64,000 nt of DNA, from NCBI RefSeq assembly GCF_907165205.1, contig NC_058190.1, positions 7,138,001-7,202,000 of the forward strand, given 5' to 3'. Under the pieces are notes generated by a model. That model was not told the origin of the DNA. It was given only the letters and a program-made list of their open reading frames with translations, and did no database searches. This DNA is from Coccinella septempunctata (taxonomy: Eukaryota; Arthropoda; Insecta; Coleoptera; Coccinellidae). A program made the translations under genes and the position numbers. This document shows positions 24,651-36,362 of this stretch, in pieces (within the stretch, counting starts at the first letter, position 1; every line of letters starts with the position of its first letter).

Positions 24651-25654
24651 CTTCCATTTTAGCACTCGGTTGGCCATAGAAATTTGACACATTTCACTCT
24701 GTATAGTACGTTATGAAGCCTGTCAAAACATTTTTAGGTTTTGAATCAACGCTATGTTGCCCGTTATACGTAAAAGTTTCTGTTTTTACGTATTTTATAA
24801 CAATGTCGAATCTCTTCGGAAAATATGTGACGAACATAATTGAAGTTTATACAAACTGATTGAAGACATACCAAATCTAGTTATTTGCATGGAAAATAAA
24901 AGAGATCAGTATAATATCATAATATGCACTTGAGGAGAGTTGATGTTATTGGTTATCTTTTTTGGCTACCTGAAGTTTGAATACGTTACATCAGTTGTAG
25001 ATTTCAAAAATATTAACCCGAAGATGAAATGCATATGATGCAGTTGTTGGGAATGGGTATCTCTCGAAGAAATTAACAGATAATTACAATAATGTTAAAT
25101 TCTTCAACAAAAATCATCTTGCATCAATATAAGTAAAGAGAATTAAAGGAAGTTTCAAGTCAAGTTTATTCACATAAATAAACAATTAACAGGACTTTTC
25201 GCATTATTTCACTCAAACTCAAAATTCTCAAATGCCACCACATTTTTGGGTCTCCTAATAGAAGGAAATTCTTTGTGATTCTCTTCATTCAAAATCTTTC
25301 TGATTGTGGAAATATTCAGCTGAAATGTAAGTCGTTTAGATTCAGATGAAACATTATATAAATTCTGTTACATTGAATATGTTCGCTACCGTTTGACGTA
25401 TTGTGGATTCTAGAATATCAGGGTATAAATATTTGAATGAGCGGACCTGAATTCAAAATAGCACTTCCTGAAACCCTGTCTCTTTTTTCAATCACTTTCG
25501 GCATTTTCGTAATATTAATTGATATAAGTTGTGGCAACGGCGTTATTACATTAACGACATTTCATGAGTGCCAACCTTACTCCGTTCTAGTAATAAAAAC
25601 TCGAGAAAACTATTTCATGGCCGACCGATTGCTAAAATAAATGTGAATGGAGTA
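24651..25654 (-). mobile_element. family II transposon, copy 2
   Basis: The ends are ACTCCATTCACTTCCATTTT, AGCACTCGGTTGGCCATAGA on the left and GACCGATTGCTAAAATAAAT, GTGAATGGAGTATA on the right. Relative to copy 1 it is inverted: the AAATTTGACACATTTCACTC block lies at the left and the TTCATGAGTGCCAACCTTAC block at the right. The internal 67-codon frame at 25437-25640 runs into the terminal repeat and is not a gene. The coding region is too decayed to translate. Confidence 0.75.
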
Positions 25655-27120
25655 TACTTAGAATTTTGAGCTTATATGAGTTCTAGGTTACTAGTCAATG
25701 AGCTGATTTCTAGATCGAGGCTTGTAAAACCGACCTTAAAAATAAAATTCTCGATCATCTGGACTATAGAAAAGGAACAAGTTCATTGATGATTTGATTG
25801 TAAGAGCAGAGAACTATTACTCCGTCGTGCATAAATACGATAAAAATGCATTTAATAATGGTAATATCCTATATCTAAGTATTTTTTCCAAGACCCTACA
25901 GAAACGAAACAATTCAGATATCATGTAGAGCAATTGGATTATTTTGAACTAGAAATTTTAACCATCAAACTGCGACACTTCAGAAGCAGTTAAAACCATT
26001 CGTGGGAACAAAACCGAGGAAGTATGACGAAACGATGGAATCTAGAGCTGGTAATGAAATTGTGAGTCATGAACAAATAGAGATTAATGAGCTCGAATAA
26101 CGCTCTCCTCCTCCAAACACTTTAACAGTCCGGAAAGTTCAGTAACTCGTATCATCTAACAGCAAAGATAAGTGATACGCACTGTCATATTTCCTATTAT
26201 ATCTCGTTATATTAGAAATATTGACCTATTTCTGACAGAAATCGGAATTTTAGAACCGGATGTGCCACGATTCGTGTGAATTTTGTACCTCAATTTTAGA
26301 GCTAAAAATATATATACATATTCCAGAGGTTTCAAAGGGCTTTCTATATAATGAGTTGTATTTGTTGCAAACGTTATAAGTTTCCTCAAACATATTCATA
26401 AGTTATTTGGTTATTCAAGACCTCCATGAAACAATGAACGCAACAGAATTATCTTGTGAATCACTTCCACTTGTTAAAAGGAAAAAGAATACAACTTAGC
26501 AACGCATGGGCTTCAATTTAACTTGTTGGCGTGGAATAAATAATTAACGAATGGAAAAATTTATATTGTGATTTATTGAACCATTTCGGGGAAAGCAGAG
26601 GATGAAAACAAAAAAGTACCCACATTGTCAGATATTGTACCTATGCCGTTCAACTAATCTAATTTATGCAGAATTATTTTTTTTTGAAATTGATTTTTCG
26701 TAATAACACAGAGTTCGATAATTTTTCTGACAGCCTGTGGAAATACTATTTATATAGTGATGGCTTACTTTTAAATTTTGTTCAATGTAAAAATCACATA
26801 ATACAGCGGACTTCGTGATGCAATGAATTTTCATTACATTTTAGTTTAATTTTTCCTAATTGCAAAAACCTTCCATATCAGTTAGTAATGAAAATGCATT
26901 GTAACCAATGCAAAGGCCCCTGTTTTTTCCACCACGCACCTGGGTTTCAACTCTTCAATAATGCAATATTAACTACGTTTCATGATTGAAACGGAATTTT
27001 ATTTTTTCCTAGAAAACCACTACAGGTTATACAACGATACGTTGACCAACTATTGAAGAAAACTGTATCATGAAAACACTACTGGATTAAATTTATTTGT
27101 AATTGTGATATTATACAGGC
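25655..27120. other. no recognisable feature
   Basis: AT-rich, without a convincing ORF, repeat boundary or exon signal. Confidence 0.45.
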
Positions 27121-27775
27121 ATACAGTGTGAGCCTTTGACTCGTACAATTATTTCAACAGTAGATTCTTGAGATCAAAACAATCACTTTTTTCCTATACC
27201 ATTTTTTCCGATTCGGCCCTGATAAAAAAATTCCAAATTTTCATAATGAGCTGTGCCACCCCTGAAAAACCAAAATTACCTTAATAATAACTAGCCTAAT
27301 ATGTGACACTATTCATCTGTGGATCTTTAAAACACAGTTGTATTCAGCCAAAGTACCCAATTTTTCAAATTTCACAGATACTTTTAAATTTTTGAACATC
27401 AAATAACTCGAAAACGGCGCATTTTACGGAAAAATATGAAGAATACTTTTATTCCACAAAATATTTAAATATGTATTCATTACATACCCTCTATCTTAGT
27501 TTCAAGAGTTGGGTTCTTTGAATTTTTGGTATTTATATTGTACGTAATGAACATCTTGCGATCGAGAAAGATTCATCGAATGAATGGAAAACTACATTTC
27601 AAAATTCATTTCATTCGATAACACCGTTTGCGAGATAGAACTAAAAATAACATTTTTTATGGTTTTTCAACAGCCTGTACCTCAAACCAAACCGATTCGG
27701 AAAAAATGGTAAAAAAAGGTTTCTTTCGACCTTAAGAATCGACTATTTGTACGAATCAAAGACTCACCTTGTATA
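27121..27775 (+). mobile_element. family I element, full-length copy (655 bp)
   Basis: Left end ATACAGTGTGAGCCTTTGAC, TCGTACAATTATTTCAACAG, TAGATTCTTGAG; right end CTTAAGAATCGACTATTTGT, ACGAATCAAAGACTCACCTT, GTATA. These are inverted repeats of about 50 bp. The interior has no open frame. It shares landmarks with all other family I copies, including ACATCTGTGGATCTTT, AAAACGGCGCATTTTA and AGTTGGGTTCTTTGAATTTT. It behaves as a nonautonomous DNA element (MITE); no clear target duplication is visible because the outermost bases merge into TATA. Confidence 0.75.
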
Positions 27776-28231
27776 AAAACTCAAGGCAGTGCAACAGAAA
27801 TTATTATTTAGAACAAAAATAAACATTTCTACAAAGGAAATATTTACACTATTTATACTCTACTATAAGGTGTTCCAAGCGAAGGTACACATTTCTTCTG
27901 GAAAAGCCTTTATATATTTTTCTAATAAAGCTCCAGAAATAATTCCACCTCAAATTTAACTTTGTGAGTTGGAAATGATGGCATTTGCCTCACTTTTTCA
28001 CATCTCTAGATCTTGCACAAAAATTACACAACTTGCTGTCTCATGAATGGATACTTTGAATATTTTCATCTACACCATCAAGGAACCGTACCTACTTTTC
28101 AATTAGGTATTACTTTATTTTCTTCACTTCCTGGAAGGCTTGCAACATGGAATAATTTTGACAACAAATATTAATTTAGACTCAAACCATCTTTTCTTCT
28201 GCATTTTCTAACTGAACTTTTTTTTTTGCAG

Positions 28232-28268
28232 GTTATGAAATGACACAAAGCCGAGATACACCAAAAGG
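28232..28268 (+). CDS. candidate 37-nt exon carrying the start codon of a host gene
   Basis: The exon is preceded by a T-run ending GCAG and followed by GTGAGTATT, both strong splice signals. It contains ATG at 28240-28242 in the context GAAATGACA, giving MTQSRDTPK plus two bases (GG) of a split codon. An earlier ATG at 28235 opens a two-codon frame (ATG AAA TGA) that overlaps the main start and might dampen initiation. The candidate exon at 50454 begins with A and completes GGA (Gly), keeping the frame open. I do not recognise the product. The exon length and the two strong sites make chance less likely, but only transcript data can prove it. Confidence 0.4.
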
Positions 28269-29016
28269 GTGAGTATTTTCTATTTTTAATCGGAATATTG
28301 GTTTTCTCCAGAAAATCATTCGACGAAAGTATAATGAAATTCTCAGTTATTTGTAATTTGCACTAAAAAAAATGTTTTTCCACAAGAACTTGTTGGACAA
28401 ATTGAGACAGTATGATATACAGTTTGGTCATTCAGTCTTCTGATATTTGGAACGTAAATACAAGGAATGGAAAATAAACATCTGTTTGCCAAACACTGGA
28501 ATGAGTTAGATATTACAGTATCGCCAATCGCGATAGTTTACTCGGACCTTGTCGCACATGTTCGTAACGCCACTGCCTAAGTGTCGCGCTAGACAGAGAA
28601 GTATAGAATGCAATGGCTATTCCATGTATTTATGTTTCGAGTTCTGATATTTCTAAACATATCAGTAGTAGAAGCTTTGCAATTTTCACTATTTCATTCA
28701 AAAATTGCATTAAAAATAATACAACGAAAATTTCAAACAATTAAATCGTTTTCATTGATTTCAAAAACAATATTTCTGTTCAGATTCCTTAGAGATTCTA
28801 AATGAGTGAATAATTAATGATCGAAGACGCAGTCTAATGTTACACATCATCTTTCATCGTTTAAATATAATAACTGACAAAGAAACTGCAACACCGAGAA
28901 GGAGCTGGTTGAATTTTAATTTTTGGTAAAACATAGAAAGTATAGCAATCAGTAAATGATTAGAATTCGAAGAAAAAGAACGAAGGGTTAAAAATGTTTT
29001 TTATAATATTTGTTAA

Positions 29017-30367
29017 TCATGTGTTTGTCCACCGCGGTTGAGTGATACTATCCCAAGCTATCTGTACTTCATGTCTCAGAGCCGCCAAAGTCCGTGGGGG
29101 CTGGGGTAAATTTCCAAGCCTTCTACCCATGATGTCCCAAACATCCTCTATAGACGAAAGATCGGAGGATCTGGGCGGCCATGACAAAAGATTCACATGG
29201 GTCGCTTCAAAAGAGTTTAAACTAACTCTGGCAACATGAACTCGAGCATTATCTTGCTGAAAAATTTGATTCTCAAGACGGTTAAGGTAAGGGAGAACAT
29301 ATGGCTCCACTATTTCTTGAAGGTAACGCAGCGCTGTCATGTTACCTCGAATAAAGACAAATGGTAACCTACTTCCATGTGCAATAGCACTCTATAACAT
29401 AACACCTATACTGTCCGGTTTAACTACATGACGCTCAACATCAAAATGAGGTTCACGTCTTTCTCATCGACGTCGTCTTATTCTTCTTCGGCCATCATGT
29501 GCACCCAAGGAGAATCGTGATTCATCAGAAAAGACGACCTGATGCCATTCCACATTCCAATGTTGTCATTTTCTGCACCACTGTAATCGTTGCCGTCGAT
29601 GCTCAACCGTAAGAGCACAAGATGAGGTCGATAATGCTGCAGTCCAAAAGACCTTATACGGCGGTAAACCGTGCGAACATATTACAGGATGGCCTTGTTC
29701 TCCTAACCACTCATCATCCAAATATCGAGTTGTCGCAAAGCGGTCTCTAATGGCCATAAGTCTTAGACGCCGATCTTGAACTCTTCTTCTATTTTGGGCA
29801 TTATCGAACCACACTTGACAACATCTCATAACTTTTTTTTTGGTGTAGCGGGGGGAAAATCTGCAAACAGACGAACACACCCTCTCCTGAGGGGGGATTT
29901 TCACTCTCTGAGCTCGAGACCCACTAAAAACCCTTAACTGCTTCTTCATAGGTTCCGGGCATTTTGCCTATTAACCAGTTGACTCTTATGGTTTCTGGAC
30001 TCTCACACGATCATAGTCGTGTTGATATTTGTATGCTGCCTATAGCTTTTATAGGTTAAGCTTTTCTTTGGTTACTTAAAATCCTTAACTGATCTCTCGG
30101 TCTTCGGTGGTAGGTTTTTGACCTTCTAGCATCTTCTGTTGGATCATAGTCGAGTAATCTTCGTAGTTCCTCATTTGGATGTTGTTTGGCTTTGTCGAAT
30201 ATCCTTTCCGCCTTTCTCTCATAACATCTCATAACAGTAGTTGGATTTCTGTTCGTACGGTTAGCGATTTCTCAAAATGACAACCCCGTCTCCCGTAGAC
30301 CAATAATTCGACCTCTTTCAAATTCAAATAGCTGACGCTAAATTCCGCGTTCACATGCTCTAGGCAT
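29017..30367 (-). pseudogene. Tc1 transposase, split by an insertion and carrying stop codons
   Basis: The frame starts at ATG 30365-30367 (MPRACERGI, a TAG, then RQLFEFERGRIIGLRETG with a TGA four residues later, EIANRTNRNPTTVMR). This is the helix-turn-helix. The insert 29833-30222 then interrupts it; the protein resumes as CQVWFDNAQNRRRVQDRRLR, MAIRDRFATTRYL. The catalytic residues are D in VVFSDESRF, D in QQDNARVHVAR and E in LSSIEDVWD, with 34 residues between the last two. There is a TGA just before QHWNVEW and a TAG in place of the Trp codon near SAIAHGSR. The C-terminal 107 codons from 29340 are still open. Not functional. Confidence 0.9.
29833..30222 (-). mobile_element. 5'-truncated LINE 3' end (390 bp) inserted in the Tc1 transposase
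   Basis: The insert is bounded by identical 13-bp copies of AACATCTCATAAC (29820-29832 and 30223-30235). On the - strand it ends with a run of A (T-run at 29833-29841), the mark of target-primed reverse transcription. Its 5' part reads ERKAERIFDKAKQHPNEELR, RLLDYDPTEDAR, resembling the C-terminal end of a non-LTR ORF2 product; the rest looks like a 3' untranslated region. The clade is not certain. The 127-codon frame at 29566-29949 is a chimera of this tail and the transposase, not a gene. Confidence 0.85.
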
Positions 30368-30577
30368 TTTAACAATAGCTGAACATCGACTTTGGATCTC
30401 CTCAAGCAGCTGGTTTGTTGTAAAATTCAAAAAATTTGCAAAAAACGACTACAATATTCAAGTAATAGAAAATCCCAAATTTTCATCATTTACTCCTTGC
30501 TATACTATCTATGTTTTACAAAAAAAACATTAAATTCAAACAGCGCCTTCTGGGTGTTGCAGTTTTTTTGTCAGTTA

Positions 30578-31850
30578 GTACTAATTCAGAAAATTCCATT
30601 TTTTTTCGATAAAAATGAACGGAGATTAACCATGCTCATCAATAATGATCAATTGTGAATGCAATATTAATAGAGAATCAGGGAACCATCTTGAAATCAA
30701 GCATAATCGCATCGAATACTCTCCGAGCAAAATTAAATCTAATAACTGTCGTTTGCTCTCAATTTACCCAAACGATAGGCTACCCCTCAAATATTTCAGT
30801 ACAACCTCGTTCTTTGCGCCTTGGGACAGCAATTTTCAACCGTAGCGACGGCATGATTTAGTAATTTTGGAGAAAATATTAAATTCTTATTTTGCCGCTT
30901 CCTTACTTCGCTATTAATTCCCTTTCTGTTGATCCTGCGCCGACTACCATTAAAAGAAAATTTATTGCGATTTTCGTCCAGTTCAAATTGGAGTTATGAT
31001 TATATTCTAGAAATTTATTTTCGACTGATTCTCAGGAGAGAGATCGTCTAACATGGAGTATTCCTTTTTTGAAATTCTGAGCTTTTGAATGTTTAAATTT
31101 CTACAAATTTATGTAGACTATCAAATCTAATGCTTCCGGGGCAAACATTTTCTTTTTCTTTCTCATCAAATGATATAGAAGTTTTGCATAGAATATTTCA
31201 TTATATTCAAATGATGAACGACAAAGACCCTAGAAAAAGATAACTAGTTCGAAGGTACTATTCATTGCCGTCTATTTCCAGTTGACCCATAGGTCTAGCA
31301 TAGCATTAGAATATGCATATTTCACAGTTCTAACCTTTTGAAATCAGCATATGACCCCAGGTAGAAATTTAGACCCATTGTTAAATCGATTTTGTGGGGT
31401 CCCACGCCAAAGATAATAGATCGGTCGAAGCCACTGAACAATATGTATGTACAACAGGGAAATCAATCCAAGACCCCTGAATATCCGTTAGATTCCGACA
31501 TGGAAATATCGTTACTACGACTTCTTCTAATAAATAACCATGAAAAAAATGAAATATATTATATAAATGATTAATATAATATAAAAAATTACATATAAAA
31601 AATACATACCATGTATGAAATATAAACTCGCTATTATTGAACAGCCTGGCAGGCTTTTTAAGCCCAGAAGAAACTCACGGTCTGGTCACAAAATATAAAA
31701 ATAAAACCTAGAAAATTGCCTATATTAACCATAGCAATACTTAGAACTACTCTAAAAGCATTCAAATTTTATTTTTGCAATTGTCTCGATCAAATTTGAA
31801 TAGACTACGGTGGAAATTGATCCATGGGTCAGTGTTATTTCCAATGATTA
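30578..31850. other. no recognisable feature
   Basis: Overlapping short + strand frames (30392-30658, 30645-30861, 31392-31574) have no motif and two cross or lie just beyond the Tc1 end. Nothing else was identified. Confidence 0.45.
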
Positions 31851-31973
31851 TACTCCATTCACTTTTATTTTAGCACTCGGTTGGCAAAGAAATAATTTTC
31901 TCAAGTTTTTGTAACTAGAACGGAGTAACGTTGGCACGTTATCAATTAATATTAAAAAAATGCCGAAAGGGAT

Positions 31974-32250
31974 TGAAAAACAGAGAAAACAGGGTTTCAA
32001 GAAGTGCTATTTAGAATTCAGGTCCGGTCATTCAAAAAGTAGGTAATTCCGATATTCTAACATCTAAAACATATCAAACGGTAGCGAACATATTCAATGT
32101 AAGTGAATTTATATGTTTCATCTGAATCTAAACGACTTATATTTCAGCTGAAAGTTTCCACAATCAGAAAGATTGTGAATAAAGAGGATGACAAAGAATT
32201 TCCTTCTATTGGGAGACCTAAAAAAAAGGGGCATTTGAGAATTTTATTAT
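31974..32250 (+). pseudogene. N-terminal transposase remnants of family II
   Basis: An ATG at about 31974 opens a frame with MPKGIEKQRKQGFKKCYLEF then RSGHSK, which soon breaks. From about 32148, directly after TATTTCAG, the frame LKVSTIRKIVNKEDDKEFPS, IGRPKKK is legible. The GRPKK-type basic segment after a helical stretch resembles the linker after the helix-turn-helix in Tc1/mariner-like transposases. The same text is found, more decayed, in copies at 24651 and 49067 (CCACAATCAGAAAGATTGTG). Assignment to a transposase rests on position and pattern only. Confidence 0.4.
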
Positions 32251-32544
32251 AGGGCCAACGGATGCAAAAAGTTACTACAGGATTTTCGATGAATGTCATG
32301 TTAGAATGAGTTCCAGAAAATTCATTTTTCTATTTTCCATTGGACTTGTCCTATACATTGTATATGTCTTAAGGTATCAATGAAGATATAATTATTATAT
32401 TCAAGTATCAAGAATGAACAGCCATAAATACGAGCCAATTGTCCTGTTAATTGTTAATTTATGTAAAATTTTTGTTCAATGGTGAAGTTCCCCTTGCCTT
32501 GAGACTTCCTTTAATTATTTTGACTTCCATTGATGCAAGATGAT

Positions 32545-33087
32545 GGGGAATTCTCCTCAATTTGGGTTATCACTGCATGTGCAAGTATAAACTGAATAAT
32601 TATGAGTTTCATTCATGAGTTTTTCAAATTCACTGCGAAAACTATTCAAAATCATCCTTCAAATATGTTTTTAAAATTTAAATCGCTTTGTGCGGAGTTT
32701 ACGATTTGGCAACAGCACATAAAAGACAATGAAAAGAACAATGTCCGATCAGCTTGTTTATATATTATCAGCTGTTGTTTACAGGCGCCTACTTAATGGC
32801 GAGCTTCAACTGCAACCGGCCATAAAAATCCCATAAAATTTTACGACCTTCCTCGTTCGTCGCAGACTCCATAGACAGCCGTCTTTGTCTATCTCATCAA
32901 GATAGTGCATTTTTATTATCAAGGCATGTTTCAGTCGATGTTGCCAGCTTGTGCAATTCTCACAAAACGCTTTAAACTTTAAATACCCATATTTTTGGGA
33001 AACGGTGGAAATGGTTATTTCAAAATGTGACGTTTCAAAGATATTTCATAAAAAAAAACATCATTTTCGCCAGAAGGAGTATTCCCT
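32545..33087. mobile_element. family III element (543 bp), nested in family II
   Basis: Ends: GGGGAATTCTCCTCAATTTG on the left, CAGAAGGAGTATTCCCT on the right, forming an inverted repeat of about 13 bp (GGGGAATNCTCCT). It matches the inverted copy at 40763-41716 along its whole length: AATTTAAATCGCTTTGTGCGG, TTTGGCAACAGCACATAAAA, GCAGACTCCATAGACAG and TTTCAGTCGATGTTGCCAGC. The internal 64-codon frame has no motif. Nonautonomous. Confidence 0.75.
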
Positions 33088-33582
33088 ATTCAAGATTCCT
33101 GTAATTATTCGTTAATTCCTTCTAAAGATACCAATTCCCTACCACTACATCTCCTGCATTTCATCTTTTTATTCTTTTGAAACCTTCAACTGATGACTAA
33201 CATAAAGTCTCCTCAAGATACTGCATATTATGTGTCAATAATTCAATTTTCTTTCATAGCAAAATTAAATATATTTAAAAAAAATCTCTGGTATTTTCAA
33301 TGGAAAAAATTAGATTTGGTATGGCTTCAACAATCATTTTGTATAAGTGCCGACGTATGTTCGCCACATATTTTCGACTTCATATTTTCCGATGTGCTTA
33401 GACATTGTGATAAAATACGTTATTACTGAGACTTTTACGTAGGACGGACAACATAGCGCTGATTCAAAAACCCAAAAATGTTTTGACAAGCGTCATAACC
33501 CCACATTTTCGTACTATACAGAGTGGAATGTGTCAAATTTCCATTTCCAACCGAGTACTAAAATAAAAATGAATGGAGTGTA

Positions 33583-35296
33583 CTTGGCGATCGTGTCAAA
33601 GTCAGCTGCTGACATGCCAACAAAAAAAATTCAACATTGCCTAAATACGGGCTCTTCTGTGATCGACCTACTACAACAACCGCCCTTGATGTCAATAATT
33701 CTTGAGGGAGAATAAATATTGTCAGAATCCAACACCGATTTGCTATAATAATACTCGAATTTGATAACCAAGAATTTTTAAATGTTTAAGGTAACTGAGT
33801 GGCACAGAGTTTTTTCGGATACTTACAAATTAAGAAAAATCAGATATTGGGTATTTGGACTAGGATTTTATTTATTCTTCTCGTAACAGTGCCGACGTTT
33901 CGAAGTCCTATCGACTTCTTCAGGGCTGAAAGAGAATGCAACATCATGGTTTTAAGATAGTCAGTATATTTCGAACAGAAAGTGTTACCTTGTTAATATG
34001 AGAAGTCAGAGAAAATTAAGGTAAATAGATTAATAGGGTATTGTCTTGGCGTCGTTGCGTTAGGCATGAGAAATGAAGATTTAATTAGATTGGATATAAG
34101 CATGTGAGCGGACACCTGAAAAAATTGAAAGGTAACCTCATTGAATTCTTTCAAAAAATCTTCGTTTACAGCATGTGTGAACAGGTAATTATTAAAGAAA
34201 AATATTGCAATAATTACATTTATTGTACAAACAGTTGTTAATAAACCATTAAAAAGATTGGTAAATTCAATTGAGAAAGACAGGGTCAAACATCATAGTC
34301 CAAGTAGAGTGAAATATATGATACAAAGTCCTTGTACATCTTCTCTATAGTTAACAGTTAGATTGTTCTTTATATGTAACAGCAATATTTCTAGTGTGTT
34401 TGTGACATTCCGTATCTAGTATCTATTCAACTTCATCAAAATTAACTTTATGTCCAGTTTAAACATAGAATGAGAGGAGAGAACAGTATTTTCGGTGTGG
34501 TTGTTAGTGTCATTAATGTGTTTACAAATTAATTTCTGCCAAGTAAAGGCTGACTCAATCAAATGATTGATAACGAAGATTGAACATCTAATCTGTTGGT
34601 ACAGTTTCACCCTCCGCCCATATTTCCCTCCCCTTTCAGACATATTTGTCATTTGAATAGCTAATGCTACGTGCACACGTATTCGTGCGGTATTCGGACG
34701 TTTCCGCAATAGAAATAGTTCGAATATCTCGACCTTTTGACAATTTGCACCCCGTTTTGCCTGCAGAGTAAACACAGCTCCCGTTCGACATTCCTGAAGA
34801 CCTTCGAAACTTTATGAATGTGGAGTTTTATTCGGAGGACTTCCGCCGAAGTTTCAGTTAATATCACGGCACTCATTTGGAGTTGCAAACCTAGGAACGC
34901 GACTCAGGGAGGAAGTTTGACATTTTGTCATAAAAGAGCTGATCATGGAATTCTCCGGACCCCTTCAATGAGAACTTCGAATGGAGTAGAATATTAAGAA
35001 ACTTGTCGTCGTCGTTATAAGTTGAACGTCCGCGAGCGTCGCAAATTTTACAGTTTTTTTTTTTCGAAACTATTGATTCGATAGGAAAGTGAATTAATTG
35101 AGTTCATTAAAACCTTCTTCTTTACAACATTGTATATGAAAGGTTATCTACACAACCTACAACAGAGGCAAATGTCACGGAAAACATTCAAAGTAGTTGT
35201 GCAAAACAAACGAAAGTGGCAAAAATTTCAATTTTGTGAATTTGCCTATTTCCTGAATTCAAAAATGACTATCATTGGAATCCTCATATCATATTA
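33583..35296. other. no clear gene; possible degenerate retroelement on the - strand
   Basis: Three - strand frames (33993-34289, 34416-34775, 34667-34888) have no decisive motif. With the hammerhead-like motif at 33897-33923 at the - strand 3' side, they might be remnants of a Penelope-like or similar retroelement, but neither a GIY-YIG endonuclease nor a reverse-transcriptase motif can be read. 34900-35060 is somewhat GC-richer. Confidence 0.3.
33897..33923 (-). ncRNA. hammerhead-like core motif, imperfect
   Basis: On the - strand: GCC, CTGAAGA, AGTCGATAGGACTTC (perfect GAAGTC/GACTTC hairpin overlapping the core), GAAA, CGT (two-pair palindromic stem III), C, then GGC. The arrangement equals the 21761 motif. 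The helix II base contains one extra nucleotide relative to a canonical hammerhead, so catalytic activity is uncertain. Confidence 0.35.
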
Positions 35297-36160
35297 CTCA
35301 GTGTGAGTCCTCCACTCATACAAATATTTTAACAGTACATTCTTGAGGTTAAATAAATAAAAATAACACAAAACAAAACTTTTCTTTTCCTTCAATAACT
35401 TTCGTATCACACATTTCTGCAGACAAAAAACTAGACTTCATGTTATTTTTAATAGAAATTAAAAAATTACTTACTTCTTTCATAATTTGTTTTTCGAAAT
35501 CGGTTCATTTTATCGACACTGAACAAGAGTACCTTTTCTTTAGCTCAATGTTCAAGGTATTCAAATTTGTTTTTTTTTAGCAACTTATCATACAGGGTGT
35601 TGAAAATGTAAGCATTAAAATGTACAACCCAGTCCGCCCCTGGTACACCGAACAAGCTAATTCAAATTTGAGTGCGGTGATATAAGAGGTTCTTACTACT
35701 ATTAATCATATCAAATTTTCTTCAAATTATATCGAGTAGTTTGAAACTTATTCCACTAAAATGGATTTCCAGTGGCGTCATTTAGTAGGTCGTATCTTCG
35801 TAGGAAGGGCCGCTAGGAAAAAAATTATGGGAACTTGTCATCTTCATTTTTTATATTCTATCTGAATCCCAGAGATTTCTCAAATTTTCCGGGACATCCT
35901 GTATAGCCATTTCAAATTTTTATAATGAGCTGTGCCACCCCTGAAAAAACAAAATTACCCTCAGAATAACTAGCTATATCTGTGATACTACACATCTGTG
36001 GATCTTTTAAACAGAGTTGTATTCAGCTAAAGTACCCAATTTTTCGAATTTCACAAAAACTATTCATGTTTTGAACATCAAATTATAAAAAATACTTTCA
36101 TTTTACAAAACGTTCAAATATTCATTAGATTTTAGTCCGTCACGTCAGTCTCTTGAAAAC
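35297..36160 (+). repeat. family I element, rearranged copy with unrelated sequence inside
   Basis: The left terminal repeat is recognisable at 35297-35360 (TGTGAGTCCTCCACTCATAC, TTTTAACAGTACATTCTTGA). The interior resumes at about 35910 (ATAATGAGCTGTGCCACCCC, ACATCTGTGGATCTTT, AACGTTCAAATATTCATTAG) and ends near 36160. Between them lies non-matching DNA with TACAGGGTGTTGAAAATG at 35592 and CATCCTGTATAG at 35897, so another repeat with that end type probably inserted. The right terminal repeat is missing. Confidence 0.6.
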
Positions 36161-36362
36161 TAGCGTCTTTTGTGTCCAATTAAGATATCCCCTGAAGATC
36201 TGACACGCTCGAAAAATTTTTTTCAACCATTTTCAATTCTTTCGTACGTCAAGCCCCACAAGGCAAACTTTCAAATCAACATGAATTTTTTATCAAAGAC
36301 ACCTAGCGCAGATACAGACGGTTACAAAATTTCTGAAGTAAATTTTGTGGAGCAGTACTGTA

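Larger units (their letters stand above)
28873..30575 (-). mobile_element. second Tc1-like transposon, interrupted by a retroposed LINE fragment
   Basis: Terminal repeats are ACTGACAAAGAAACTGCAAC, ACC at the left and GGTGTTGC, AGTTTTTTTGTCAGT at the right, inverted, with similarity continuing inward for about 50 bp (AGAAGG.GCTG.TTGAATTT). Both sides have TA (28871-28872 and 30576-30577). The span is 1,703 bp; removing the 390-bp insert and one 13-bp duplication leaves about 1,300 bp, the normal size for Tc1 elements. Transcription is leftward. It differs in its ends from the 18100 element and belongs to another lineage. Confidence 0.92.
31851..33582 (+). mobile_element. family II transposon, copy 3, with family III nested inside
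   Basis: Left end TACTCCATTCACTTTTATTT, TAGCACTCGGTTGGC; right end CCAACCGAGTACTAAAATAA, AAATGAATGGAGTGTA. The orientation is the same as copy 1. The span of about 1.73 kb shrinks to about 1.19 kb once the 543-bp nested element at 32545-33087 is removed. Near the left, MPKGIEKQRKQGFKKCYLEF can be read, and after a TTTCAG (acceptor-like) the segment LKVSTIRKIVNKEDDKEFPS, IGRPKKK, which looks like the N-terminal DNA-binding part of a transposase, perhaps split by an intron. Confidence 0.75.

Noticed and set aside
29566..29949. 127-codon open frame on the - strand as a gene
   Set aside because: Its first third is the LINE 3' untranslated region and A-tail, the rest is Tc1 transposase; the fusion is accidental.
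35578..35611. Apparent mini-exon between a T-run with AG and GTAAG
   Set aside because: The segment is a TACAGGGTG repeat end, so the splice-like signals are coincidental.
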